From an uncultured SAR116 cluster alpha proteobacterium (GTDB lineage Bacteria > Pseudomonadota > Alphaproteobacteria > Puniceispirillales > Marisalimonadaceae): a stretch of DNA of 64,000 nucleotides. A program made the translations under genes and the position numbers. The notes beneath the pieces were generated by a model. The model ran no database searches, was not told the origin of the DNA, and saw nothing but the letters and a program-made list of their open reading frames with translations. Location of the stretch: assembly GCA_902616005.1 (NCBI GenBank), contig CACMRG010000001.1, positions 173,704-237,703 on the forward strand, given 5' to 3'. Shown here in pieces: positions 55,353 through 64,000 of the stretch. Within the stretch, counting starts at the first letter, position 1. Every line of letters starts with the position of its first letter.

Positions 55353-56691
55353 ATTTTATTTTATTAATTTTCTTTCTAACCATCTTTGCAATAAACCAAA
55401 TAATGATTAAAATTATTGGAACACAGAATGCTAAAAAGATCTCTTTGCTAACAAAGAATATCTTAAAGTTTAATGGGTCTATTAAAGTGCTTATTAATCC
55501 AATTATATAATATGTCATCGCAATTATTGACAAAGACTCTACTGTTTCTTGTAATCTAAGTTGTGCTCTTGCTCTAACTTCCATAGACTCTAGTAAATTT
55601 TTATTTTGTATTTGCACCCCCATTTCAATTTGGGTTCTAACCAGATTATCAGCTCTTTGAGCTCTATTTGCTAGTGATTCCAATCTTCTTGAAAATGCTT
55701 CACAAGTTCTAATAGCAGGTTGGAGTCTTCGACTTAAAAATTCATCATTTGTTTGAAAAGAATCTAATCTTATTTCTCTTAAATCTTTAACTCTTTGTTC
55801 AACTAATTTATAGTAAGCAGAAGTTGCAGATAAACGGTAATTTGTAGATGAAGATATTTCTTCAATTTTTGCAACTACATATGATAATTCATTTAAATCT
55901 TTTTGATAATCAGGATAAGTAATTGAACTTTTGTCTAAATTTTTTTTTGCTGTTTGAGAGACAGATTTTGTAATTTCTGTAATTTGTTGTTCTAATTTAC
56001 TCAAATTAAAACTTTCATCTCTAACTTGTGTTAAACCAAATAAAGAAAGTACTTGGTAAGTTTCCAATTCCACAATTCTTTGCAGTAAACGTCCTGTTCT
56101 TCTTGTTCTTAGTGCTTTATTTTGAATAAATACTCTTCTAAACCCAGTTCCTAAAAAATCTGTTCTGTCAGATTTAAAGGACATGAAAACATTCGCACCA
56201 TCTTCAGCAACATTAGAGCCAGCAAAATTATCATGATAAAAATATTTTTCGATTTCTATAGGTTTGAAATTATGACTTGATGGAGCCATTTCAATCCATG
56301 AGGAAAGAAAATGTTGACCTGGAAAATTTTTCAAAAAATTTATTGGAAGTATATTTAAAAATTTAATATCAAATAAGTTAGTTTTATTTTTATTTATCTC
56401 AATTTTGTTTGGATAAATAAGTGTTAAAGATATAAACTCTGTGTGACACTCATATCTTATTGTAAGATCTTTACCTTCAGCAACCCAAAATTTTGATGCT
56501 TTGTTAGGTAAACTTTGAAAGTTTAATTTTTTTAAAAATCTATCAAGATAGGTCCAAGCTTTATTTTCATCATTATCTTGAATTAAATATGCGAAATGAA
56601 AAGTTCTTAAATTATTCTCTAATTTTATATATGGTCTTGCATGAAGTTCATCTTTAAAAGATGAAATTTTATTTGTACTTAATTTTTTCAT
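55351..56691 (-). CDS. DUF3422 family membrane-anchored protein
   Basis: A 446-residue protein of the DUF3422 family. The N-terminus has the DELHARPYIKLE motif, the middle is helical and Arg-rich (RRTGRLLQRIVELETYQVLSLFGL), and the C-terminus has two membrane helices (about 385-407 and 415-438). Function is unknown; it looks like a coiled-coil sensor anchored to the inner membrane. Its 3' end meets the fccB terminator. Confidence 0.88.
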   Translation of the reverse strand: MKKLSTNKISSFKDELHARPYIKLENNLRTFHFAYLIQDNDENKAWTYLDRFLKKLNFQSLPNKASKFWVAEGKDLTIRYECHTEFISLTLIYPNKIEINKNKTNLFDIKFLNILPINFLKNFPGQHFLSSWIEMAPSSHNFKPIEIEKYFYHDNFAGSNVAEDGANVFMSFKSDRTDFLGTGFRRVFIQNKALRTRRTGRLLQRIVELETYQVLSLFGLTQVRDESFNLSKLEQQITEITKSVSQTAKKNLDKSSITYPDYQKDLNELSYVVAKIEEISSSTNYRLSATSAYYKLVEQRVKDLREIRLDSFQTNDEFLSRRLQPAIRTCEAFSRRLESLANRAQRADNLVRTQIEMGVQIQNKNLLESMEVRARAQLRLQETVESLSIIAMTYYIIGLISTLIDPLNFKIFFVSKEIFLAFCVPIILIIIWFIAKMVRKKINKIK

Positions 56692-56816
56692 TTTTAAATT
56701 TTATAATCATTAATTATTTAATTATGATCAATAAAAACCTCAATTACTATACTAATACAAATATTTTAAGATTTGTATATAGAAAAGCAACTTGTGAAGA
56801 GTTAATTAATAATAAA

Positions 56817-57116
56817 TCATAACAATAGTTGTTCAAATAAAATTGCGAATGATGCTCCGTGCATATCTCTATCTAATCTTGAACCCTGAATATTTTTTCT
56901 GGGAAAGCTAAACTTTATTACTTTTAAATTTTCAATCTCAAATCTTTTCAACTGATTTTTTTTTATTTTCAAAATATTTGAAACTTTTTCATTTGATATA
57001 TTTTCACATGCGTAAAAAAAACTATTATTATCTTTAAAGAAAAGATCAACTGTTACCCAAAATGGACCAGCATTTTTAGAACGAATATTTTTTGTAATTT
57101 TAGACAAGGTTTTCAT
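56817..57116 (-). CDS. DUF4387 protein, AtuA partner
   Basis: A 99-residue protein matching the DUF4387/AtuA-like small domain (IRSKNAGPFWVTVDLFF, and RDMHGASFA near the C-terminus). It starts one nt after the AtuA gene, and in many genomes the two are adjacent or fused. The biochemical role is not known; it probably forms a complex with AtuA. Confidence 0.82.
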   Translation of the reverse strand: MKTLSKITKNIRSKNAGPFWVTVDLFFKDNNSFFYACENISNEKVSNILKIKKNQLKRFEIENLKVIKFSFPRKNIQGSRLDRDMHGASFAILFEQLLL

Positions 57117-57117
57117 T

Positions 57118-58473
57118 TTAAGTAGTGTGAAATTCTAGATTAAAAATATTTTTAGGATTATCAATTTCGATCACATGATGAAAACAAAATTCGAATAGTG
57201 GTCCTTTATCAATTTCTGGAGGTGAGAATGGAAAAGAAAAAGTAGGCATTGGCTCATTTTTTTTTAATGGTAAATGTAACAAATCTGGATTTAGTAACTT
57301 GGCTGAATCATTTGCTTTCTCTTGGCTGTTTGCTGTAAAGATTGCCATTACTGCTACTTCATTATTATTAATTGATATAGGCTCTAAATTTCCAAGTGTT
57401 GCGTCTTTACCAATTTTCCTTAATTCTAATTGAACATCAACTAAAATACTTTTTTTTATTTTTCTGTAGAATGAGTTTTTAAGTTTACCTATCCATTTAT
57501 CAATGCTTTCAATATATTTAGGATCTCTAATTAATACGATTGATATCGTTTGAAAACCAACTAATCTTGCACCTTCTATTTTAAGTGTGTAAGGTTTTTT
57601 GTTGTACCATTTACTACCTTCTACCCTGACACTATTTTGTTTATGTTTTATATATTTAGCATTAGTTACATCTAAATAACCACCTGGCTCAAGCAATATA
57701 TATGGATCTACGTTTTCATAAAGCATATGTGCAAAAACAGTTTGTGGAGTGGCTTTAGTTTTTTTACACATTGGCGTGATCGTAAAACCATTTTTGTCAA
57801 ATTCTAATAAAATTACTCCAGAGTTTGGATTATTTGTTGCAAGAGCGCCACATTCTGCGATTTTTGCTCCATGCCAAGCTGAAGCTACATTCAATCCATG
57901 ATATATTGGTAACGCTGAAATAATTGCTGTATCAGTTGAACGGCCAGCAATAATTATATCTGCTTTTGAGTTAATAGCTTTTTGAATTTGTTCTGCACCC
58001 GCAAGAGCTACTATATTCGAACAATTATTTATAATATCTTCATTGATTTTTGGAGCCCCTTCTAGAGGTTTAATTTTTCCAGATTTGAACTTTTTAAGTA
58101 AAAATTCTTTAGATAAGTCTGTTTTAAGAGTAACAATTTTAAGTTTTTCTTTATTTTCTTTTGCTATTTCGTTAGTAATTTTTAACATCCATTCAACAGA
58201 ACTTTTAGTTCCACATGTGCCAGCTGTTCCAATTAATAAAGGCACTTTGGCTTTAGAACGCATGTTCATTAAGATACTCCAATCTTTTTTTGTTGCACTA
58301 TAGGAGTATTTGCTTTTTCCACTTCCTAAATAATATGGACCACTATCAGTTGATCCACCATCTATAGCAATTAAATCTGGCTTTTGTTTAATACCATTAA
58401 TCAAAGCATTTTTATCAAACGGCATTCCTAATGCACCGGCGGGAACAAGTATTTTTATTGTTTTTTTATTCAT
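57118..58473 (-). CDS. AtuA family protein (DUF1446)
   Basis: A 451-residue member of the acyclic-terpene-utilisation AtuA family. Conserved parts are DGGSTDSGPYYLGSGKS near the N-terminus, GTAGTCGT, IIAGRSTDTAIISALPIYHG and LLEPGGYLDVTNAKY. The family is tied to terpene or hydroxy-acid catabolism by gene context only; the reaction is unknown. It pairs with the DUF4387 gene. Confidence 0.88.
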   Translation of the reverse strand: MNKKTIKILVPAGALGMPFDKNALINGIKQKPDLIAIDGGSTDSGPYYLGSGKSKYSYSATKKDWSILMNMRSKAKVPLLIGTAGTCGTKSSVEWMLKITNEIAKENKEKLKIVTLKTDLSKEFLLKKFKSGKIKPLEGAPKINEDIINNCSNIVALAGAEQIQKAINSKADIIIAGRSTDTAIISALPIYHGLNVASAWHGAKIAECGALATNNPNSGVILLEFDKNGFTITPMCKKTKATPQTVFAHMLYENVDPYILLEPGGYLDVTNAKYIKHKQNSVRVEGSKWYNKKPYTLKIEGARLVGFQTISIVLIRDPKYIESIDKWIGKLKNSFYRKIKKSILVDVQLELRKIGKDATLGNLEPISINNNEVAVMAIFTANSQEKANDSAKLLNPDLLHLPLKKNEPMPTFSFPFSPPEIDKGPLFEFCFHHVIEIDNPKNIFNLEFHTT

Positions 58474-58541
58474 AATTTTATTAATCTTGGATATAACTAT
58501 AAACTAAGTTAGGTTTTTGTAATCCCTTATTCTTATATATT

Positions 58542-58739
58542 ATGAACAATTGGAAAACTGATTTTAAAGTCAAATTTCATTTAGAGTATTTGCACAATGA
58601 TGGAACTAAGGAAATAAATTATAATTCTTTAATAGTTCATGCCGAAGATGAAGACGAAGCAAAAAAAATGATATTAAATCAATATGAGGGTTCTAGGTTT
58701 TTAATAATTGATGAAGTAGTAAAACTTTGGAAATATTAA
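58542..58739 (+). CDS. small protein, unknown (1 of 4)
   Basis: A 65-residue protein, not recognised. It begins NNWKTDFKVKFHLEYLHNDG and ends in IIDEVVKLWKY; the middle has an acidic stretch (VHAEDEDEAKKM). The N-terminal beta-hairpin pattern (W-x3-F-x-V-x-F) recurs in the third gene of this group, so the two may be related. The next gene overlaps its end by 13 nt. Confidence 0.65.
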   Translation: MNNWKTDFKVKFHLEYLHNDGTKEINYNSLIVHAEDEDEAKKMILNQYEGSRFLIIDEVVKLWKY

Positions 58740-59008
58740 TTAAAAAAAATGATAATAACACGTTTACTGTTTATATAAAAAGTTTGATAAATTCAGAACA
58801 CATAATTACATTAAACGACGATTTTTATTTTGAGATATTAAAGGGCATTAAATCAAAAGAAGAACTAATCTTGTTTAGTTTTAAATTTTTATTAGAACGT
58901 GAGAACAACACATCAATACTTTCAAATTTTAATTTAGAAATAATTCAAAATTATTTTCCTGAATATAAAAATGAAATACAAAATTGGCTAAATCATGAGA
59001 AAGACTAA
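58727..59008 (+). CDS. small protein, unknown (2 of 4)
   Basis: A 93-residue acidic soluble protein with no known domain, starting at TTG and overlapping the previous gene by 13 nt and the next by 14. The stretch FSFKFLLERENNTSILSNFN and the ending YFPEYKNEIQ look like a conserved marine hypothetical protein that I have seen only as unannotated. A role cannot be assigned. Confidence 0.68.
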   Translation: MEILIKKNDNNTFTVYIKSLINSEHIITLNDDFYFEILKGIKSKEELILFSFKFLLERENNTSILSNFNLEIIQNYFPEYKNEIQNWLNHEKD

Positions 59009-59285
59009 TAAGTGGATTGTAAGATTTGAAGTTACTTTTTACGGAGTAGATAAAGAGGGTAAATCATTCAGGGAGATTAAAGAGAATAAAATAAAATTTG
59101 ATGATAATTTTGAAATAAAAAATAAATTGCCGTTTGACACGAAAGAAAATGTAGAAATTAACTTTCTTTTATGGGTGGATGGAATTCCACCTGAAAAATT
59201 AGTTCCTTTACCAAATGATTATCACAGTAAAGATGTAAAATATGGAGAAGAATCAATTGAAGTTTTAGAAGTAAATAGCTATTAA
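58995..59285 (+). CDS. small protein, unknown (3 of 4)
   Basis: A 96-residue soluble protein, not recognised. It begins RKTNKWIVRFEVTFYGVDKEG, similar in pattern to the first gene of the group. The C-terminal half has GIPPEKLVPLPNDYHSKDVKYG. It overlaps the preceding gene by 14 nt, and its stop codon is followed at once by the ATG of the next gene. Confidence 0.65.
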   Translation: MRKTNKWIVRFEVTFYGVDKEGKSFREIKENKIKFDDNFEIKNKLPFDTKENVEINFLLWVDGIPPEKLVPLPNDYHSKDVKYGEESIEVLEVNSY

Positions 59286-59387
59286 ATGCAAAAAAGAATT
59301 TTTATAATTATTTTCATTATTATTTGTTTAGGTCTGATGTACGGTAGGTTTTTAGGTCTTCATGAATTATTTAGTTTATCACTATGA
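59286..59387 (+). CDS. tiny membrane protein, unknown (4 of 4)
   Basis: A 33-residue protein: MQKRIFIIIFIIICLGLMYG, then RFLGLHELFSLSL. One hydrophobic helix after a basic start. The ATG touches the stop of the preceding gene, which favours translational coupling and a real gene. Function unknown. Confidence 0.5.
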   Translation: MQKRIFIIIFIIICLGLMYGRFLGLHELFSLSL

Positions 59388-59467
59388 GGATCAAATATAC
59401 TTAATCTTAAATTAAAATACCTATGCTTTAGAAAAATTTATTTTGATTTTAGTTATATGTGGTTTTT

Positions 59468-59495
59468 AAGTCTATTATGAGTAATAAATAGACTT
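59468..59495. repeat. perfect 9-bp dyad before histidine phosphatase gene
   Basis: AAGTCTATT (59468-59476) and AATAGACTT (59487-59495) form a perfect inverted repeat with a 10-nt loop. It ends 19 nt before the ATG of the phosphatase, which has no clear Shine-Dalgarno. It could be a protein operator or a hairpin in the leader; no T run follows, so it is not a terminator on the plus strand. Confidence 0.5.
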
Positions 59496-59514
59496 TAGAT
59501 TGAATTTATTTTAA

Positions 59515-60078
59515 ATGAAAAAAATGAAGCTTTTTATATTACTAATTTTTGTTTCAATAATTAATTTTTTTAATTCCTTAAATGCTAATGAATTAAGATT
59601 GAATGAGATTAACAATGTAAATTCTAAAGTTTTTTTTATGAGACATGCTTTAGCTCCTGGAAATGGAGATCCTGAAAACTTTAAATTAGAAGATTGTTCC
59701 ACTCAAAGAAATTTGAGTAATGATGGCATCTATCAAGCTAGAAAGATTTCAAATGAATTTAAAAAATATGATATTAAATTCACCAAAGTATATTCAAGTT
59801 ATTGGTGTAGATGTTATGAAACAGTGAAATCAATGGGCTTAAAAAAATACGAACTACATTCTGGCCTTAACTCATTTTACCAAAATTATGCAAATAAAAA
59901 GGAAGTCTTAAGAGATTTAAAAGATTTAATCTCTTCTTTAGATAAAAAACAGGGACCTTATTTATTTGTTACTCATTATGTTGTAATTGGTTCTTATACA
60001 AACATATTTCCAGCTAGTGGAGGGATTGTAGTTCATGATTTAAATTCTCAAGTAAATAATGAACTAAAATTGTTTTAA
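59515..60078 (+). CDS. histidine phosphatase family protein, secreted
   Basis: A 187-residue protein with a signal peptide (residues 1-25, ending LNA). The phosphohistidine motif is FMRHALAPG, and later HYVVIGSYT carries the second His. The family includes periplasmic phosphatases of the SixA/AppA fold; the substrate is unknown. The motif YSSYWCRCYETVKSM holds the second conserved Arg. A dyad precedes it. Confidence 0.9.
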   Translation: MKKMKLFILLIFVSIINFFNSLNANELRLNEINNVNSKVFFMRHALAPGNGDPENFKLEDCSTQRNLSNDGIYQARKISNEFKKYDIKFTKVYSSYWCRCYETVKSMGLKKYELHSGLNSFYQNYANKKEVLRDLKDLISSLDKKQGPYLFVTHYVVIGSYTNIFPASGGIVVHDLNSQVNNELKLF

Positions 60079-60240
60079 TTAATTTTTCCAATGATTGTCT
60101 AATATCTTTAATTATATCATTTCCATTTTCTAAAAATAAAATAATTTTCTTAAAAAATGAAAAAATATGTATAATTTTGGAAAATTTTTTGCTATTTTAA
60201 AAAAAATTAGAAAAATATTCTTTATTTAAAAAAATAATAG

Positions 60241-60696
60241 ATGGATTATATTGATAAAAAAATTATATTTATTCTTCAACGTCAAGCAGATCTACCTCTT
60301 TCAGAAATTTCAAAAAGAGTAGGTTTGTCACAAACTCCATGCTGGAATAGAATCAGAAAACTTGAAGAAGATGGGGTTATTGAAAAAAAAGTAACTATTA
60401 TTAACAAAAGAAAAGTTAACTTACCTATAATAGTGTTTTTGATGGTTACTGTTAGAAATCATAACTCAAATTGGATAAATAAGTTTAATCAAATTTTAAA
60501 AAAATATAAAAATATTTTAGAGGCTCATCGGATAACAGGCTCTCAGGCAGATTATATCATTAAAATTATAGCAGGAAGTATTGAGGAATATGATGAATTT
60601 CAACAGGTTTTGATTAAAAATATTGAGTTTAATTCCATGTCATCTGGTATATCTTTGCAAGAGCTCAAAAGTACAACAATTTTACCTTTAAAATAA
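60241..60696 (+). CDS. Lrp/AsnC family transcriptional regulator
   Basis: A 151-residue Lrp-type regulator: an N-terminal helix-turn-helix (LPLSEISKRVGLSQTPCWNRIRKLEEDGVI) and a C-terminal RAM domain (HRITGSQADYIIKI). It probably binds an amino acid. It converges on the amidohydrolase gene with 0 nt between the stops. Its target is not indicated by context, but the EamA gene nearby may be regulated by it. Confidence 0.94.
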   Translation: MDYIDKKIIFILQRQADLPLSEISKRVGLSQTPCWNRIRKLEEDGVIEKKVTIINKRKVNLPIIVFLMVTVRNHNSNWINKFNQILKKYKNILEAHRITGSQADYIIKIIAGSIEEYDEFQQVLIKNIEFNSMSSGISLQELKSTTILPLK

Positions 60697-61590
60697 TTAT
60701 AAAGGTTTATAAAATTTTAAAGCATTACTATAAAATATACTATTTATTTCAGTATTGGTTAAACTACTAATACATTCAAATAATGTTTCAACAATTTGGT
60801 CGTAAGATGCGCATAAGCTATCCACAGGGAAATTAGAACCAAACATACATCTATCTGCTCCAAATTTATCAATTAAGTAATTTATAATACCTTCATTGTT
60901 GTATTTGTTCCAGGCTGAATTTGGAACACCAATGCCTGATATCTTAACAACAACATTTGAACATTGGCTGATAAGGTTTATTGCACTCCTCCAACTTTTT
61001 AGTCCTTCTATTGATCTGTCATATGGGAGTCCTGCATGATTAAGAATAATAAGTGTATGAGGAAAATCGTCCGCTAATAATTTAGCGTCTTGAAGATACT
61101 TCCATGGTATTTGCAAATCAAAATGAAAATTATATTTTGCAAGCTTACTAAAACCTAATCGGAAGGACTTGTCACTTAGTTTTACAATCGGTTTTTCAAA
61201 ATCATCGTAATTAGGTTTTTGTCGAACACTTTTGACAATAGGATGTTTGAAATATTCTTTTAATACTAATTCTGAATTTTTTTCATGCAGGCGAATTTGT
61301 CCAACAGCCCCGTTAGGAAAGCCAAAATCCTTATAAATTTTTTCTAGCCAAATTATTTCTCCAATTGGATCTCTTCTATCCCATTCAGCTTCCATATGAA
61401 TTGTTTTATAAACATTATAATTGCCAGAAACTTCCAAGTAATCATTAAAAAGAAAATTTTTACAAATTTGTTCGTAATTACCGTAACGGAAATTAATTAG
61501 TGGTTTTTCACAAAGCCAAGGATGCTTTTTCATTGATAAATCCCACAAATGATGATGAGAATCTACAATTTTAAATTTCTTTAAGTCCAT
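60697..61590 (-). CDS. amidohydrolase family protein (amidohydro_2, lactonase-like)
   Basis: A 297-residue TIM-barrel hydrolase of the amidohydro_2 group, which includes L-fucono-1,5-lactonase and 2-pyrone-4,6-dicarboxylate lactonase. Key motifs are VDSHHHLWDL (metal-ligand-like HxH), HAGLPYDRS, and MFGSNFPVDSL near the C-terminus. The substrate is not known. It diverges from the third EamA transporter, so the two may work on one compound. Confidence 0.88.
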   Translation of the reverse strand: MDLKKFKIVDSHHHLWDLSMKKHPWLCEKPLINFRYGNYEQICKNFLFNDYLEVSGNYNVYKTIHMEAEWDRRDPIGEIIWLEKIYKDFGFPNGAVGQIRLHEKNSELVLKEYFKHPIVKSVRQKPNYDDFEKPIVKLSDKSFRLGFSKLAKYNFHFDLQIPWKYLQDAKLLADDFPHTLIILNHAGLPYDRSIEGLKSWRSAINLISQCSNVVVKISGIGVPNSAWNKYNNEGIINYLIDKFGADRCMFGSNFPVDSLCASYDQIVETLFECISSLTNTEINSIFYSNALKFYKPL

Positions 61591-61642
61591 TAATAATATA
61601 CATTGTGAATTTAGTAATCAGTCTACATGTAAATTTCAAATT

Positions 61643-62509
61643 ATGAAGAATGAAATTAAATTAGGTATCATATTAATGATCTTAGCAACATTATGCTTTG
61701 GCATTATGGATGGTGTTTCGAGATATTTAGCAGAAGAATATAACGTTTTTATCATTAATATGTACAGGAGTTGGGTATTGGTTCTATTTGTTTTAATTTA
61801 TTCAATTAAAAAAGGTGGTATTAAACAGATCTCTTTTTCGAAAAAACCATTAATTCAAATCATTAGGGGAATTTTATTAATTTCTTGTGTCTGCATTGGT
61901 GTATACTCATTTACAGTTCTCGGATTGGTAGCTGCACATACAATTATCGCAATTTATCCACTTTTAGTTCTTCCACTTTCATATTATTTTCTTAATGAAA
62001 AAATTGGTTGGAGAAGATGGTGTGCTGTATTTATAGGTTTTTTAGGTATCTTAATAATATTAAATCCAATCTCGATGAATTTTAACTTTAATATGGTATG
62101 GCCATTAATTCTTGCTTTTTTATTAGCTATCTATTCAATTTTAACTCGTAATATTTCTGCTTATGATAATTCTGAAACAAGTTTTTTTTGGGTCGCTATT
62201 GTAGGTGGAATAGTAATGACTATAATAGGTCCGTTTTTTTTCGAATTATTAATTTTAAAAGATATTCCTTGGTTTCTATTACTATGTTTTTTAAGTACTC
62301 TTGGACATTTTTTATTTATAAAAGCACTTGAAACAGCTCAAGCTAGTATTTTACAACCTTTCATTTATTTACAATTATTATTTGCTTCAATTATTGGAAT
62401 TTGGTTTTTTAATGATCTTTTAACTTTAAATCTTTTTATTGGTGGAATTCTAATCATAGGTAGTGGTATATTTGCGTTTATAAGAACACATAAGGTTGAG
62501 AATGTATAA
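61643..62509 (+). CDS. EamA/DMT-family transporter
   Basis: A 288-residue ten-helix transporter with both EamA repeats (residues 7-138 and 148-284). Signature helices are LGLVAAHTIIAIYPLLVLPLS and ALETAQASILQPFIYLQLLFA. It belongs to the group often called S-adenosylmethionine/RhaT-like permeases. It is the third EamA gene in the window. GNAT follows 2 nt downstream. Confidence 0.92.
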   Translation: MKNEIKLGIILMILATLCFGIMDGVSRYLAEEYNVFIINMYRSWVLVLFVLIYSIKKGGIKQISFSKKPLIQIIRGILLISCVCIGVYSFTVLGLVAAHTIIAIYPLLVLPLSYYFLNEKIGWRRWCAVFIGFLGILIILNPISMNFNFNMVWPLILAFLLAIYSILTRNISAYDNSETSFFWVAIVGGIVMTIIGPFFFELLILKDIPWFLLLCFLSTLGHFLFIKALETAQASILQPFIYLQLLFASIIGIWFFNDLLTLNLFIGGILIIGSGIFAFIRTHKVENV

Positions 62510-62511
62510 AA

Positions 62512-63026
<515 letters not shown>

Positions 63027-63076
63027 ACATTTTTTTTTTATAATAAAATTAGATATCTATCAAGATATATTAAAAG

Positions 63077-63844
63077 TTAATTTTTAGATATTTCGTACAT
63101 TGCTACAGTAGCTGCATTAGATGCATTTAAGGAATTACATTTAGAGTTAATATCAATTTTTATAATTTCATCTACATTTTGTTTTGTTAAGTTTCTTAAC
63201 CCTTTTCCCTCAGCACCAATTATTAATGCAATTCTGTCATCAGTTTTATCAACTTCTTCGATGCTTTTTTTACCCTGTCCATCTAAACCATAAATAAAAA
63301 AGTCCTTTTTTTTTAAAATTTTAATTTCTTGAACCAAATTTCCAATTTCTAAAATTTTAATTTTATCAATTTCTCCTGCTGAAGCTTTTATTAAAGAGGG
63401 TGTTTCAACTGGTGAATTATTTTTTAGAAGACATACTGCATCAAAATTAAAAGCAAATGCTGATCTTATAATAGATCCTACATTTTGAGGATCAGTTAGT
63501 TGGTCTAGAATTAATATTTTATTCTTTTTAAAAGATAAATTTTTAAGATATTCGGACAATTTTAATTTAATTATTTTACTGGCAAATACAATTACACCTT
63601 GATGATTATTAGAATTACTAATCTTATCTAGTTCAAAAGTTTCTAACAAAACAATTTTAATGTTAATTTTATTATTTATTAAAAAATTATTCCAATAATC
63701 AAATTTTTTCTCTGTTGTACCGATAAGATAACATTTACGATTTGAACTTAATAATGCTGATTTTGCTGGGTGATTTCCATAAATATTTATGGCATTATAA
63801 GGAATATTAAATTCATTTAATTTTTTATTTTGTTTGTAAGTCAT
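63077..63844 (-). CDS. rlmB: 23S rRNA (guanosine-2'-O)-methyltransferase RlmB
   Basis: A 255-residue SpoU/TrmH-family methyltransferase that modifies G2251 of 23S rRNA. SPOUT motifs are LDQLTDPQNVGSIIRSAFAF, ALIIGAEGKGLR and the C-terminal NSLNASNAATVAMYE knot. The N-terminal substrate domain (IYGNHPAKSAL) is present. It diverges from tRNA-Tyr, matching the alphaproteobacterial order leading to tuf. Confidence 0.94.
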   Translation of the reverse strand: MTYKQNKKLNEFNIPYNAINIYGNHPAKSALLSSNRKCYLIGTTEKKFDYWNNFLINNKINIKIVLLETFELDKISNSNNHQGVIVFASKIIKLKLSEYLKNLSFKKNKILILDQLTDPQNVGSIIRSAFAFNFDAVCLLKNNSPVETPSLIKASAGEIDKIKILEIGNLVQEIKILKKKDFFIYGLDGQGKKSIEEVDKTDDRIALIIGAEGKGLRNLTKQNVDEIIKIDINSKCNSLNASNAATVAMYEISKN

Positions 63845-63947
63845 TTTATATTCAAAATAAGTGGTTTTTTTTTACTTTATTGTTGACATTTGATCAAACC
63901 TTTTTTAATGGCAATATAACATTATGAATGTATTTAGGATTAATATT

Positions 63948-64000
63948 GGTGGGGTGGCCGAGTGGTTAAAGGCAGCAGACTGTAAATCTGCCCGCGTCAG
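63948..64000 (+). tRNA. tRNA-Tyr (anticodon GTA), 5' part
   Basis: The first 53 nt of a tRNA, cut by the window end. The D arm (GTGGCCGAGTGGTTAAAGGC) is that of a class II tRNA. The anticodon loop CTGTAAA in stem GCAGA/TCTGC has GTA at 63982-63984. The sequence CCCGCGTCAG begins the long variable arm. tRNA-Gly and tuf would be expected next. Confidence 0.93.

Noticed and set aside
55319..55510. Plus-strand 63-residue frame after fccB
   Set aside because: It begins inside the terminator hairpin and is antisense to the conserved C-terminus of the DUF3422 gene.

Overview
The window is a gene-dense, very AT-rich stretch of a bacterial chromosome with short intergenic gaps, many 1-15 nt gene overlaps and no insertion sequences, prophage or CRISPR. 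Several things point to a streamlined, probably marine alphaproteobacterium. These are an NDUFA12-type complex I accessory subunit, the accB-accC-aat-DUF2155-mlaD-NDUFA12 neighbourhood, an alphaproteobacterial SOS box (GAAC-N7-GAAC) ahead of umuDC, a class II (B12-dependent) ribonucleotide reductase, and rlmB next to tRNA-Tyr. The exact order cannot be fixed from the sequence.

Layout. 0-5 kb: an MFS transporter (cut by the window edge), an M20 amidohydrolase, the SOS mutagenesis pair umuDC and a D,D-carboxypeptidase. 5-14 kb: clpS-clpA, a FemAB-like protein, RidA and nrdJ, with a tandem NrdR-box candidate upstream. 13.5-21.7 kb: NDUFA12, mlaD and DUF2155 facing a tight minus-strand operon rne-M48-dsbA-aroQ-accB-accC-aat. 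22-35 kb: envelope and core genes (amidase, PBP1A, prfB, peroxiredoxin, a large AsmA-like protein, tyrS, cysE, ferredoxin, mnmA) and a tRNA-Met. 35-45 kb: an epoxide hydrolase broken by a frameshift, a complete Anbu-proteasome operon (ATP-grasp, alpha-E, transglutaminase, Anbu), an SDR, two EamA transporters, and a region with small or damaged genes. 44-48 kb: HIT protein, gamma-glutamyltransferase and an adenylate cyclase/hydrolase fusion. 48.3-55.3 kb: a sulfur-oxidation island. 55-64 kb: DUF3422, AtuA plus DUF4387, a run of four very small unknown genes, a histidine phosphatase, Lrp, an amidohydrolase, a third EamA transporter, GNAT, tRNA-Thr, rlmB and the start of tRNA-Tyr.

The most interesting part is the sulfur-oxidation island: a CsoR/CstR-family repressor, a SoxS-like thiol protein, soxY, soxZ, soxC, a mono-heme soxD, soxB, a small cytochrome c and the flavocytochrome c sulfide dehydrogenase flavoprotein. 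Three copies of an ATACC-N6/7-GGTAT palindrome, the kind of operator bound by CsoR-family repressors, lie at three promoters in the island and nowhere else that I noticed. This suggests one sulfur- or copper-responsive repressor controlling the whole module. soxXA is not in the window.

Other signals: two genes (M48 peptidase, one EamA transporter) whose conserved N-termini are open but have no ATG/GTG/TTG, each with a Shine-Dalgarno-like sequence correctly spaced before an ATT codon; Pho-box-like direct repeats ahead of the epoxide hydrolase and the Anbu operon; and genes overlapping on opposite strands (aat with DUF2155, GNAT with tRNA-Thr).
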